Shown here piece after piece: positions 46,901 to 51,601 of a DNA stretch of 64,000 nt. The notes beneath the pieces are model-generated. The model was not told the origin of the DNA, did no database searches, and worked only from the letters and a program-made list of their open reading frames with translations. Where the stretch lies: positions 8,245,501 through 8,309,500 of the forward strand of contig NZ_JADOUF010000001.1 of the NCBI RefSeq assembly GCF_015751905.1, read 5' to 3'. The DNA is from Longispora fulva. GTDB taxonomy: Bacteria > Actinomycetota > Actinomycetes > Mycobacteriales > Micromonosporaceae. Position 1 is the stretch's first letter; every line of letters begins with the position of its first letter. A program made the position numbers and the translations under genes.

Positions 46901-48003
46901 GGACCCCGGACCAGCCGGTGACCGCGGTCGTGCACGCCGCCGACATGTCCCAGACGAGCGCCCTCGACGACACCGGCGGGGCGGACGTCGCCGACGTCTT
47001 CCGCGCCAAGGTGGACACCGCCGTCTGGCTGGGCGACGTGCTGGCCGACGTGCCGCTCGACGCGTTCGTCGTGTTCTCCTCGATCGCCGGAATCTGGGGC
47101 GGCGGCGGGCAGGCGACCTCCGGGGCGGCGAACGCCGTCCTGGACGCCGTGGTCGACGGGCTCCGCACCCGCGGCGTCCCCGCGATGTCACTCGCGTGGG
47201 GTGCGCTGACCGAGGCCGGCGTGGGCATGGACGAGGCGACGCTGGCCCAACTGCGGCGACGCGGTGTCATCCCCATGACCCCCGAGACGGCGCTGGCCGT
47301 GCTGGCGCAGGCGGCGCGGGGCGACGCGAAGTCGGTGGTCGTCGCCGACATGGACTGGAACGCGTTCATCGTGCCGTTCACCTCGGTCCGCGACAGCCCG
47401 CTGTTCGCCGACCTGCCCGAGGCGGCGGCGGCGATCGAGGCGGCCCAGCCGTCCGGCGACTCCGGGGACACCGCGTCCTCACTCGTGAGTTCGCTGCGTG
47501 CCGTGGCGGAGGCCGAACAGGATCGGATCCTGCTCCGGCTGGTGCGGAGCCAGGCTTCCGTGGTCCTCGGGCACGGCGGCGCCGACGGGATCGGCCCGGC
47601 CCAGGCGTTCCAGGAGGTCGGGTTCGACTCCCTGGCCGCGGTCAACTTCCGCAACAGCCTGATCGCCGCCACCGGACTGCGGCTGCCGGCCACCCTGGTC
47701 TTCGACTACCCGACCCCGCAGGCGCTGGTCGTGCACCTGCGGTCGGAACTGCTCGGCGCCTCCGACGAGCTGGAAGCCCGCGAGGACGACATTCGACGGG
47801 TACTGGCCGGGGTGCCGTTCGAGCGGTTCAAGGCGGCCGGCGTCCTGGAGGCGCTCCTCAGCCTGGCCGACGAGGACCCGGACCCCGACGCGACGGCCGG
47901 CGGGGACGGTGGCGCCCCGCCGCCCGACGCCGTCGACGACGAGCTCATCGACGCGTTGGACGTCAACAGCCTGATCGAACGCGCGCTCGGAACCCTGAGC
48001 TGA
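31873..48003 (+). CDS. Modular type I PKS, RifA-like: aryl-acid ligase loading module plus modules 1-3
   Basis: A 5376-residue megasynthase. Order: AMP ligase, degenerate KR-like domain, ACP; KS-AT-DH*-KR-ACP; KS-AT-ACP; KS-AT-KR*-ACP; C-terminal docking tail. AT motifs predict methylmalonyl, malonyl, methylmalonyl, the same order as RifA of rifamycin. With AHBA as starter this makes the tetraketide that in rifamycin biosynthesis is oxidised and closed to the naphthalene ring. All KS domains have Cys-His-His; all ACPs have the serine. The GTG at 31873 lies 12 bp after AGGAGAGG. There is no thioesterase, consistent with release by the separate amide synthase. The next gene, aminodehydroquinate synthase, follows after 18 bp. 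Confidence 0.95.
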   Translation: MRAALIKALPAVLRENADGLGEKVAFSDDRRSVTYRDLETRTRRLAGHLVGLGVQRGDRVMICLRNSVDMVESYLAIVRAGAVGVPVNPASTHAELSYLLADSGAVLVITDPVHAPDFRHAPQVLVTGDTPASSYDALAATEPAHAAPDDLDLDDVAWMFYTSGTTGKPKGVLSSQRNCLYSVAASYVPIPGLSAADRVLWPLPLFHSLSHIACVLSVTVVGATARIMDTPSAEEVLTAVRETRATFLAGVPTTYHHLVQARQQNPFSLPDLRIGLVGGAVAGPELCRSFRESFGIPLVDAYGSTETCGAITMNPPGGARVDGSCGLPVPGVDVRLVDPDAGRDVPDGVEGEVWVSGPNVMAGYHNRPEATAAALRDGWYRTGDLARRDAAGYFTVCGRISDLIIRGGENVHPEEIEAALRDIPGVVDVGVAGRPHEVLGEVPVAYVVPGTSGVDMGAVIERCRRELSAFKVPEEVYEVVSVPRTASGKIQRRRLAGQPGVLRYTASGRHDGVLGVEWVPAPIHHRPDAGAFERPGVAPASWAFVGPRAAEVAAEWQDVVGPSASHPDLGSAGAAEVTVLLPLDGVDPEELAAWAARTGTGRLVVLTRGAVAVSAQDGPVDPAQAAAAACAARMGGTVDLDDGLSAEAVHAAILLDEPRSAVRSGGILVPRLVRQPVVDRPMRGSWPGADGVVVVTGAGTARGAAVARHLASVHPTARLLLVSTADTLARAGSADDAPAQPGAAAATPGQLGSAADTPGQWVSADDAVSVAAAGQVTAVFLADGDLDLARALSVAAESDRTAFIAIADSPEFTDAPAGPDGVDTVVQERRRRGLRGSTLAWRAKDSGPHWERDGLFAVDTLLAVPDSPPLFAARPRQPDPGARVPALLRGLFPEPSAQAGPDDTTTAALLAELSTLDGHAQLARLEALVRAQTAAALDWPDSARVPADSSFRDLGLTSVAIVELRRRLLVETGLKLPTGVAFDHPTPRGLAAHLHAVLLGDAPLATEADTVSDPDELVAIVGMACRLPGGIAGPDDLWRLVSEGRDASVPFPADRGWDLGRLFDADADRAGTSYVDRGGFLEGAAEFDADFFGISPREALAMDPQQRLLLETSWEALEHAGIDASRLKGTDVGVFSGVMDQGYGTAGAVPEELEAFVTTGTASSVASGRVSYVFGFQGPAITVDTACSSSLVALHLAAQALRHGECSLALAGGATVMATPRTFVEFSRQRALAGDGRCKSFASAADGTGWAEGAGVLVLERLRDARRHGHRILAVLRGSAVNQDGASNGLTAPSGQAQQRVIRQALRSAGLGPADIDAVEGHGTGTVLGDPIEAEALLATYGQGREEPLWLGSLKSNVGHTQAAAGVVGVIKMIEALRHAVLPATLNVDEPTSRVDWSTGAVALLTESRSWPDSGRPRRAGVSSFGLSGTNAHVILEEAPQPSSVLPAGPIPSAVPVASPPVVPLVVSARGAEALRRQARRLADVVETADEWTDVARALIDRRTVMNERAVVLASSRDEALAGLRALASDEPNPLVVRGGVAASDGSSGVVLVFPGQGSQWIGMGRELLDTSPVFAELVGECARHAERWVDWSLLDVLRGEADVELLERVDVVQVASFTMMVGLAAVWAAAGVRPDAVVGHSQGEIAAAYVAGALSLADAMRVVAVRSQAIAATLSGRGGMASAPLEASDAEALVEKWAGRVQVAAVNGPSSVVLSGETEALEEALNALTERGVEVRRVAVDYASHSSQVEIIRESLAVALEGLLPGAPTVPFHSTVTLSRVEDAGVLDGDYWYRNLREPVRFGPTIARLLSQGFTAFVEISAHPVLVQPVAATVDEARENAVVAGSLRRNDGGLRRLALSMAELFVRGVAVDWRGMLPTVDSGGWVELPTYPFERQRFWLRPEPVADASRLGLAETGHPLLGALVGLPESGGLVATARWSVAGLPWLSADAPAGDTIPVPEAALVELALRVGDEVDAPVVDELTIDRQVTVPRQGGRDVRIVVGGPDPSGRRQIDVYSRTEAAHEEWTRHATGTLARAAAMPGASKTDASVEVALDDAALPDAHRYGIHPVLLDAAVRTALSPGLRARSWRGVQLLASGASAVDVRSTADGQRAFRLELAGPTGQPVMVVDKVVAEPVELAPVTVAGSPAGLFRVDWVDHPMPPGSAARPAAQYVTGVDDVAAATADLLVHEVDTAAGDPCAVVTTVLGVLQAFVARPARDDARLVVVTPEGEEIAAAAVWGLVRSAQSEHPGRLVLVATDAASRAAGTVMAAALTGEPQLRLRDGRASVPRLARLAPVATPAVARPISPAATSPEAGPLDQAVTSPGARPLAPAATPAGARPLDPEGTVLITGGTGTLAAVTARHLVIEHGVRNLILASRSGPAAEGAAELRDDLVALGANVQLAAVDVADRVQLAALLEAVPAERPLTAVVHTAGVLDDAVVTALSAERFGTVFRPKLDAARHLHDLTRDLDLAAFVMYSSAAGVLGNPGQGNYAAANAAVDALAGERRRAGLPAVSLAWGYWEQASGLTRHLGQADLRRNQGIGMVGLSNEDGMALLDRALRGDTDAALVAAGFDLTALRAADDTRMPPVLRGLVPARRPVARAAARTGTSLAERIRALPTAEQQLDALLDLVRRQCALVLGHANIDAVRVDRTFKESGFDSLTALELRNRLASATGLTLSPAMIFDYPRPKALAGHLRTKILGEAAGRPATGRTGSAVDEPIAIVSMACRFPGGVRSPEDLWRVLSGEIDAVTEFPADRGWDIERLFDPDPDHPGTTYVRHGAFLDDAAGFDAAFFGISPHEALAMDPQQRLLMETSWELFERAGIDPSGLSGQDVGVFVGVNSHDWTVRTHYASDVEGFRLTGGSGSVISGRVAYHLGLEGPAITVDTACSSSLVALHLAAQSVRNGECSMALAGGVMVMGTVETFVEFSRQRGLAPDGRCKAFADAADGTGWSEGVGLLLVEPLSQARERGHHVLAVLRGTAVNQDGASNGLTAPNGPAQQRVIRRALTAAGLRPDEVDAVEGHGTGTTLGDPIEAHALLEAYGRDRPADRPLWLGSVKSNIGHTQAAAGVAGVIKMVLAMRHGVLPRTLHVDAPSTHVDWSAGAVQLLTEARDWPRDGRPRRAGVSSFGIGGTNAHVIIEQAADQAEPHRTEPIQVEPNHAELNHVEASQTEPHQVDSDLAASESSHHDAWVPVPLSGRTPAALRAQAGRLAGFLESRPEVAVADAALALATARAHLDRRAVLVVRHRERLVADLRALEGGSVPAVGGAPVDGKLAFLFTGQGSQWAGMGRELAATFPVFAEAFSEACGAVEKHWAGHAVERLSDVVFAAAGSDVSQLIDQTMYTQAGLFALETALYRLYASWGVRPDFVAGHSLGELTAAHVSGVLGLDEAGELVAVRARLMQALPTGGAMVAVQATEAEVTPLLADAPGVIDVAAVNSARSLVLSGDEAAVRWVMQDLAQLGRKTRRLPVSHAFHSPLVRPMLAEFRAVAESLTYRSGVVPAVSAVTGRLDTEQRWATADYWVGQVRAAVRFGDAVGTLRDHGVSTFLELGPGGVLTAMAAETVDASACVATLRKDGREAADVVAALGELHVRGVALDWPAVLDRPAGSAAVLATQLPTYAFQSRRFWVDETRTVAEVATSVPGPTVEDADEREPRLADRSRGDRVRVVLDLIRESAAIVLGYREGELDEFDDDQSFKGLGFDSLGGVRLRNRLRDLTGVDLPATSVFDYPTPRALAAYLVAELSGGSAAPTGPVPARAVDLDEPVAIIGMSVRLPGGVESPEELWRLVAEGRDAISDFPTDRGWDVDRLYHPDPAHAGTSYTRSGGFLYDAAQFDAGLFGISPREALAMDPQQRLLLEASWEALERAGIDPLSAQGQEVGVFTGIVHHDYATRLHRIPEEVQGYVMTGTSPSVASGRISYVFGFEGPAVTVDTACSSSLVAIHLAAQALRRGECTMALAGGATVMSSPDAFLEFSRQRGLSADGRCKAFSSDADGTGWSEGVGVVVLERLSVAVERGHRVLAVVRGSAVNQDGASNGLTAPNGPSQQRVIRRALASADLGPADIDVVEAHGTGTMLGDPIEAQALLATYGRGRDPQLPLWLGSLKSNIGHTQAAAGVAGVIKMVEALRHGVLPATMHVGEPTAQVDWSSGAVRLLTEAREWPQTGRPRRAAVSAFGASGTNAHLILEEAPREQVPGSTGTPPPSGVVPLVVSARTARSLAAQATRLTGFLEGGAGSALPATASALARNRATLSERAVVLAGTREEALEGLAALARGELAPNLTTGTVVGSGAPGRLVFVFPGQGSQWAGMGRALLETSRVFRDRIEECARAFEPWVDWSLVDVLRGEVDEGTLERVDVVQPASFAMMVALAALWESTGVVPDAVLGHSQGEIAAACVAGALSLADAARIVAVRSQAIAATLSGRGGMASVMLGVDEVRDRLAAWDGRLEVAVVNGPAAVVIAGDQEALTEALESLAGDGVRARLVPVDYASHTRHVEDIEDALAQALAAIDAGTPSVPFYSTVTGGWLDGAEPLDSGYWYRNLRRPVGFGPAVADLLTQGFGVFLEVSAHPVLVQPMTDIVDDVQRPQGGVRPVVGGTLRRDVDGSACFLSSAARLFVSGVPVDWTSTLPVAPAADLPTYAFEHQHYWLREATTDADQTVTSADAGFWTAVDGADSDGLAGLLRLSAGQSEALSTVLPALVDWRRASQSRSTAERLRYAVDWVPLQREALGVPAGRWLVVGPGGDGTLLETLRSKGLDLVSLEVAADTTRSDLVDLLTPLLAAHDVSGVLSLLALDDGAQDPTALTVSTLTLIQALGTAGATAPLWCLTRGAVNVGIRDSLSAPAQAALWGLGRAAALERLDRWGGLIDMPAESDGRAVGHLLGVLNGASGEDQLAIRRSGVYVRRLRRGSPAAETVGDRHWQPRDTVVVTGGAEGLGRHVSLWLAQSGAERLVVTTSARTPDGSVGALRDGLAELGLDTVVASCEDSDRDTLAGLLTRTPDQPVTAVVHAADMSQTSALDDTGGADVADVFRAKVDTAVWLGDVLADVPLDAFVVFSSIAGIWGGGGQATSGAANAVLDAVVDGLRTRGVPAMSLAWGALTEAGVGMDEATLAQLRRRGVIPMTPETALAVLAQAARGDAKSVVVADMDWNAFIVPFTSVRDSPLFADLPEAAAAIEAAQPSGDSGDTASSLVSSLRAVAEAEQDRILLRLVRSQASVVLGHGGADGIGPAQAFQEVGFDSLAAVNFRNSLIAATGLRLPATLVFDYPTPQALVVHLRSELLGASDELEAREDDIRRVLAGVPFERFKAAGVLEALLSLADEDPDPDATAGGDGGAPPPDAVDDELIDALDVNSLIERALGTLS
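34906..40035 (+). other. PKS module 1: KS-AT(methylmalonyl)-DH(inactive)-KR-ACP
   Basis: KS Cys1187 (TVDTACSSS). AT Ser1642 (GHSQGEIAAAYVAG) with YASH at 1743-1746, the methylmalonyl signature. A DH-like domain begins at HPLLGALVGLPESGG (~1919), but the catalytic histidine region reads WLSADAPAGDTIPVPEA at ~1947, so the HxxxGxxxxP motif is lost. KR has TGGTGTLAA, the LDD motif (HTAGVLDDAV, B-type) and the tyrosine in GQGNYAAANA, so it should be active. ACP Ser2666 (SGFDSLTALEL). Predicted outcome: beta-hydroxy, alpha-methyl. Confidence 0.85.
38767..38910 (+). repeat. Four tandem 36-bp in-frame repeats in the module 1 linker before KR
   Basis: Four consecutive 12-residue units: PVATPAVARPIS, PAATSPEAGPLD, QAVTSPGARPLA, PAATPAGARPLD. 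They lie just before the KR nucleotide-binding motif. They look like a minisatellite expansion of an interdomain linker. Confidence 0.85.
40036..43179 (+). other. PKS module 2: KS-AT(malonyl)-ACP
   Basis: KS Cys2896. AT Ser3382 (GHSLGELTAAHVSG) with HAFH at 3482-3485, the malonyl signature. No reductive domain, so the beta-keto group stays. ACP Ser3714 (GLGFDSLGGVRL). The KS-AT linker carries six 15-bp tandem repeats (listed separately). Confidence 0.88.
41335..41424 (+). repeat. Six tandem 15-bp in-frame repeats in the module 2 KS-AT linker
   Basis: Six five-residue units in a row: EPHRT, EPIQV, EPNHA, ELNHV, EASQT, EPHQV. The DNA units start GAGCC(G/A) or a close variant. They extend the KS-AT linker with a charged, His/Glu-rich spacer absent from modules 1 and 3. 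Confidence 0.85.
43180..48003 (+). other. PKS module 3: KS-AT(methylmalonyl)-KR(inactive)-ACP and docking tail
   Basis: KS Cys3946. AT Ser4399 (GHSQGEIAAACVAG) with YASH at 4500-4503. The KR fold is complete (VVVTGGAEGLGRHVS, VFSSIAGIWGGGG) but the catalytic Tyr is replaced by Ser5083 in GQATSGAANA, so no ketone reduction is expected. ACP Ser5253. The last ~70 residues, after EAREDDIRRVL, include a helical end (ELIDALDVNSLIERALGTL) typical of a C-terminal docking domain for the next PKS subunit. Confidence 0.87.
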
Positions 48004-48021
48004 CCGGCAGGACGGTGTCAC

Positions 48022-49074
48022 ATGGATGGTGGACTGGTGCGGCGACGAGTTCCGGTGAGTCTGGGGGACCGTTCCTACGAGGTGGTGATCGGGGCCGGCG
48101 TGCGCTCGTCGCTGGCCTCCGTCATCGAGGGGCTGGGGGCGAGCCGCACGGTCGTCGTCTCCGCCCGTCCCCGGGAATGGGTGCCGGACACCGGCGTCGA
48201 GACGTCGTTCGTGCCGGCCCAGGACGGTGAGGCGGCCAAGACCCTGGGCACCGTGGAGGCGCTGTGCCGTGAGTTCGCGCGCTTCGGGCTGACCCGGCGG
48301 GACGCGGTCGTCTCCTGCGGCGGCGGCACCACCACGGACGTCGTCGGCCTCGCGGCGGCGCTCTACCACCGCGGCGTCGCCGTGGTGCACCTGCCGACGT
48401 CGCTGCTCGCCCAGGTGGACGCGAGCGTCGGCGGCAAGACCGCGGTCAACCTGCCGACGGGCAAGAACCTGATCGGCGCGTACTGGCAGCCCAGTGCCGT
48501 GCTGTGCGACACCGACTACCTGTCGACCCTGCCCGGCCGCGAGATGCGCAGCGGGCTCGGCGAGATCGCCCGGTGCCACTTCATCGGGGCCGGTGACCTG
48601 CGCGGCCTGCCGCTGCTCGAGCAGATCACGGCCAGCGTCGCGCTGAAGGCCAGCGTGGTCGCGGCGGACGAACGCGACGCGGGACTCCGGCACGTGCTCA
48701 ACTACGGGCACACGCTCGGACACGCGCTCGAGACGGCCACCGGCTTCGCCCTGCGCCACGGTGAGGCGGTCGCCATCGGAACGGTCTTCGCCGGCCACCT
48801 CGCCGGCGCGCTGGGCCGCATCGACGAGCGGCGGGTGGCGGAGCACCGGGAGGTCGTGGAGCACTACGGTCTGCCCACCGCCGTGCCCACGGGCATCGAG
48901 GTCGCCGACCTCGTCAGGAGCATGCGGCAGGACAAGAAGGCCCTCGCCGGCCTGGCGTTCACCCTGGACGGCCCCGACGGCGCGGAGCTGGTCCGCGATG
49001 TGCCCGAGGAGATCGTGGTGCGGGTCCTGGACCGGATGCCCCGTCAGCCGCTGGCGGAGCTGACATCCGGCTGA
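48022..49074 (+). CDS. 3-Dehydroquinate synthase family, aminodehydroquinate synthase (RifG-like)
   Basis: A 350-residue enzyme of the dehydroquinate synthase family: VSCGGGTTTDVVGLAA, VHLPTSLLAQVDASVGGKTAVN and NYGHTLGHALE hold the NAD- and zinc-binding residues. In primary-metabolism enzymes the next motif is usually GLAEVIK; here it is SGLGEIARCHF, with Arg for the Lys. In an ansamycin setting the expected reaction is aminoDAHP to 5-amino-5-deoxydehydroquinate on the way to AHBA. The ATG at 48022 follows the PKS stop by 18 bp, so it is the last gene of the PKS transcript. Its stop codon is the first base triplet of a tandem repeat array. Confidence 0.88.
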   Translation: MDGGLVRRRVPVSLGDRSYEVVIGAGVRSSLASVIEGLGASRTVVVSARPREWVPDTGVETSFVPAQDGEAAKTLGTVEALCREFARFGLTRRDAVVSCGGGTTTDVVGLAAALYHRGVAVVHLPTSLLAQVDASVGGKTAVNLPTGKNLIGAYWQPSAVLCDTDYLSTLPGREMRSGLGEIARCHFIGAGDLRGLPLLEQITASVALKASVVAADERDAGLRHVLNYGHTLGHALETATGFALRHGEAVAIGTVFAGHLAGALGRIDERRVAEHREVVEHYGLPTAVPTGIEVADLVRSMRQDKKALAGLAFTLDGPDGAELVRDVPEEIVVRVLDRMPRQPLAELTSG

Positions 49075-49216
49075 CTCTCCGGCAGGGGCCCGGGATGTCA
49101 TGCCGACTCTCCGGCATCGGCCCCGGGCGGCCCGGGTGACTTTCCGGCAGGGGCCTCGAGACGTCCGGCTGACTCTCCGGGATCGGCCCCGGGGTGCCCG
49201 GCACCGGGCCCCGGGG
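49072..49216. repeat. Four ~33-bp tandem direct repeats plus GC palindrome between convergent genes
   Basis: Units begin at 49072, 49104, 49137 and 49170 and start TGACTCTCCGG or a close variant, then CA-GGCC and CCGGG. Periods are 32-33 bp. The array starts on the stop codon of the aminodehydroquinate synthase gene and ends in CCCCGGGG ... CCCCGGGG arms (49186-49216), which may act as terminator for both convergent units. No spacers or Cas genes, so it is not CRISPR. Confidence 0.7.
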
Positions 49217-49242
49217 CGACGTCGACAGGTCGTCCTGCGACC

Positions 49243-50628
49243 TCACCCCGCGCGGAGCTGCCGGGGAATCAGCTTCGACAGGTCATCGTCTCGAGTGGAC
49301 GGTGCGCCGGACTCGCCGACCCCGCTCCGCGCACGGACGTTACCGGCGTCCGCGGCCAGCTCGTTCCACATGACCGCCAGCTCGAGCCGCGACTTGACGC
49401 CGATCTTCTGGAAGATCTTGCGAAGATGGAACGCCACGGTGTGCCGGGACAGGAACATCTGATTCGCGGCCTGCCCGTTGGTGAGGCCGTTCGAGACCAG
49501 CTTCGCCACCGCGTACTCAGTGTCGGTCAGGCCCGGAATGCCGCTGGACGGCCAGAATCTGGCCTGCGACTGCGGATTGGCGTTGATGCACCGCAGGCCA
49601 CTGCGGACGCGGGAGGAATCGCGGAGCGAACCCATCTCAGCATACGAGCGCATCGCCAACTCGAGATTCTCCACCGCCTCGGGGCAGCCCTCGCGCCCCT
49701 CGGCCAGGAGCATGCCGATGTCCTCGACCGCCAGCGCGCGCCCCCAGGGGTCGGTGTGCATGTCGGCGGCCCTGCGGAGCATGTCGATGTCCTCCTCCAA
49801 CAGCCCCGCCCCGTGCAGTGCCGCGGCGGCTATCTCGGGGACATCGGGATTCTCGGCGGCGAGCCTCTCGGAGAGACGGACCCCGTACCTGGCCAGGTCC
49901 GGTCGACGATGGCTGATCATGAGCCGCACGAGCCACGGAATGGCCGAAGGCTCGTCGGTGAGGAGCGAACGGGTGGTCGCCTCCGACTCGAGCAGCTCCC
50001 GGGCGAGCATCGCGGCGTGCTCGCGACCCTTCTCCGCCTCGGTGACCTGAATGACGATCCACGCGGATTGGCCGGCGGACAGCATTTCGCGCCCGAATAC
50101 CGCGTCCTCTTTGAGTCGATTGGCATAGTAGATACTGGTCGATAGTTCACCGCGCCGCAGTGCCGTCGTCGCCAGGATGAGGTTGCCCAGTGGCGTCCAC
50201 GCCGTCAGGCCGACCTCGTTCGCGAGTTGCAGGCCGATTTCCGATTGCGCCGCCGCGTCGACGAGATCGCCATTTACCAGCGTGATCTTCGCTTCCACCA
50301 GCGTCGTAATAGCTGTGAACTTCGGATCGTCGCGAATTGCCGGGTTGGCCGTCACCTCATCGAGGATCTGCCGCGCCTCGTCAATGCGCCGGATCAGGGC
50401 GAAGAACAGCGCCTGTTGCAGTCGGGCGTAGAGCGCGCAGGGTTCCTGGCACCTATCGCAGTTCGCGAGGGCCGCGGCCTTCGCGTACGAAATCCCTGCC
50501 CCGAGATCTCCGGACCGCCAGCTCGCACGAGCCTGTGTAAGAATTCCTGTGGTTATGCAGTTTGATGACATATATGCACGGGTTTCATCACCGATAATCT
50601 GCTCACGTCGTCGGTCGATCAAGATCAA
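49243..50628 (-). CDS. LuxR-family transcriptional regulator (probable pathway activator)
   Basis: A 461-residue protein. The C-terminal ~65-residue helix-turn-helix (LTDTEYAVAKLVSNGLTNGQ, then SRHTVAFHLRKIFQKIGV) is a clear GerE/LuxR domain. The long N-terminal part is helical and TPR-like (repeated ALA/ALHGAG segments) and lacks the Walker ATPase of LAL proteins. The start is a TTG at 50628 after GGGGG; an ATG at 50571 is possible. It is preceded by a copy of the cluster-type promoter motif (50723-50768), so it may regulate itself and the whole cluster. Its base composition is slightly less GC-rich than that of its neighbours. RifZ of rifamycin clusters is a LuxR-type activator, which supports the role. 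Confidence 0.88.
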   Translation of the reverse strand: MILIDRRREQIIGDETRAYMSSNCITTGILTQARASWRSGDLGAGISYAKAAALANCDRCQEPCALYARLQQALFFALIRRIDEARQILDEVTANPAIRDDPKFTAITTLVEAKITLVNGDLVDAAAQSEIGLQLANEVGLTAWTPLGNLILATTALRRGELSTSIYYANRLKEDAVFGREMLSAGQSAWIVIQVTEAEKGREHAAMLARELLESEATTRSLLTDEPSAIPWLVRLMISHRRPDLARYGVRLSERLAAENPDVPEIAAAALHGAGLLEEDIDMLRRAADMHTDPWGRALAVEDIGMLLAEGREGCPEAVENLELAMRSYAEMGSLRDSSRVRSGLRCINANPQSQARFWPSSGIPGLTDTEYAVAKLVSNGLTNGQAANQMFLSRHTVAFHLRKIFQKIGVKSRLELAVMWNELAADAGNVRARSGVGESGAPSTRDDDLSKLIPRQLRAG

Positions 50629-51601
50629 ACCCCCGTGTGACAGTATGTTGAATTTGTCAACTACTTGACGCAGAGTGCCGACTAGATAGTTCTCTTCACT
50701 GGACGTGCGGGTTCAAGAGGCAAAGCTACCAAAGATCACCAACGGGCAAGCATCACCCATGTTGACAGGGCGATTTATTGGTGTCAATCCTGTGATGGGA
50801 GATTCAACTTTGCGTGAGCGTGGGCGCGTTCGAGGGCAAAATGGCCTGCTCAGCCAGCCGGCTTCCGGGGCGAGCCGCCCGCGGGCGGCGGGTGTTGCGC
50901 GCGCACACCGGCGCTGACGGCCGCATGGTGATTGTCGGGCACTCGACAGCACGTCGGCAGTCCTCGCGGGGCGTGTCGACAGACAGGCGTTGGCGCGTCA
51001 CTGTCGGGATGCCAGCCGGGTAGGGGATTGACTGCGGAACGGGTTTGTCGATATAGGAGGCTCCGGGTCGCGCGCGGGCAGGCATCAGTCTCATCAGGAC
51101 GGTTGTCGAGTGCGCACGACGGTGCCGTTGTTCGCCGGCTCCATGACGGCGCTCTGGTCACCGTGGGTAGTCCGAGGGTGTTCGCGGGGGCGGCGCGCCG
51201 CGCGACCACGGTGACCCGGCGCGCACCGGAGGACCTGTGGGACCGGACGGTTGGAGTGCCGGCTCGGCGCCCCCAACGGACTTCGCGCCGGCCCCGGGCA
51301 GGGCTGCTGCCGCCGGGCTCCAGGGGCCTGGCCCTGGCTGCCGCCTGTCGGGCTGTGGCCATTGCCACGGATCAGAGCCGCGACGATGTGGATCAGGTGC
51401 GGGAAGCCGTTCTCGGCCGAGCCCAGGGCTCCGAGCGCATCAGGAGATCAGGGGCTGAGTCGCCGACAAGGCCGTCGCCGTCGAGGGCTCTGAGCGCTTC
51501 TGGAGACCGGAGCGGCGGATCGGCTGCGATGAGCGCGGTAGGCCGGACCACCGCTGTGCATCAGCTCGGCGGCTACCAGGGGGCCCAGGATGCGTCGGAG
51601 G
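50629..51601. other. Long intergenic region upstream of the LuxR gene
   Basis: About 970 bp without a convincing gene. 50629-50830 is the most AT-rich stretch of the window and holds the regulator promoter plus palindromes GTTGA-N5-TCAAC (50647-50661) and TTGACA-N14-TGTCAA (50762-50787). From 50830 to 51601 the DNA is GC-rich again; open frames there (for example 50932-51675 plus) give Arg/Ser/Pro-rich translations with no likeness to known proteins. A ~27-bp near-direct repeat (GGGCTC-GAGCGC-TC-GGAGA) occurs near 51428 and 51487. The stretch may be decayed coding DNA. Confidence 0.55.
50723..50768 (-). promoter_or_regulatory. Cluster-type promoter for the LuxR regulator gene
   Basis: On the minus strand CTGTCAACATGGGTGATG occupies 50768-50751 (13 of 16 consensus positions), then TAGCTT at 50728-50723, 23 bp later. 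The transcript would begin ~88 nt before the TTG at 50628. A separate inverted repeat, TTGACA/TGTCAA (50762-50767 / 50782-50787), overlaps its upstream end. Confidence 0.65.

Noticed and set aside
36547-46935. Very long minus-strand open frame (3462 codons) opposite the PKS gene
   Set aside because: It is the antisense of the KS/AT domains with very high GC; its translation is Arg/Gly/Pro/His-rich and resembles no family.
49072-49216. Tandem repeats considered as a CRISPR array
   Set aside because: Units abut without unique spacers and no cas genes are near.
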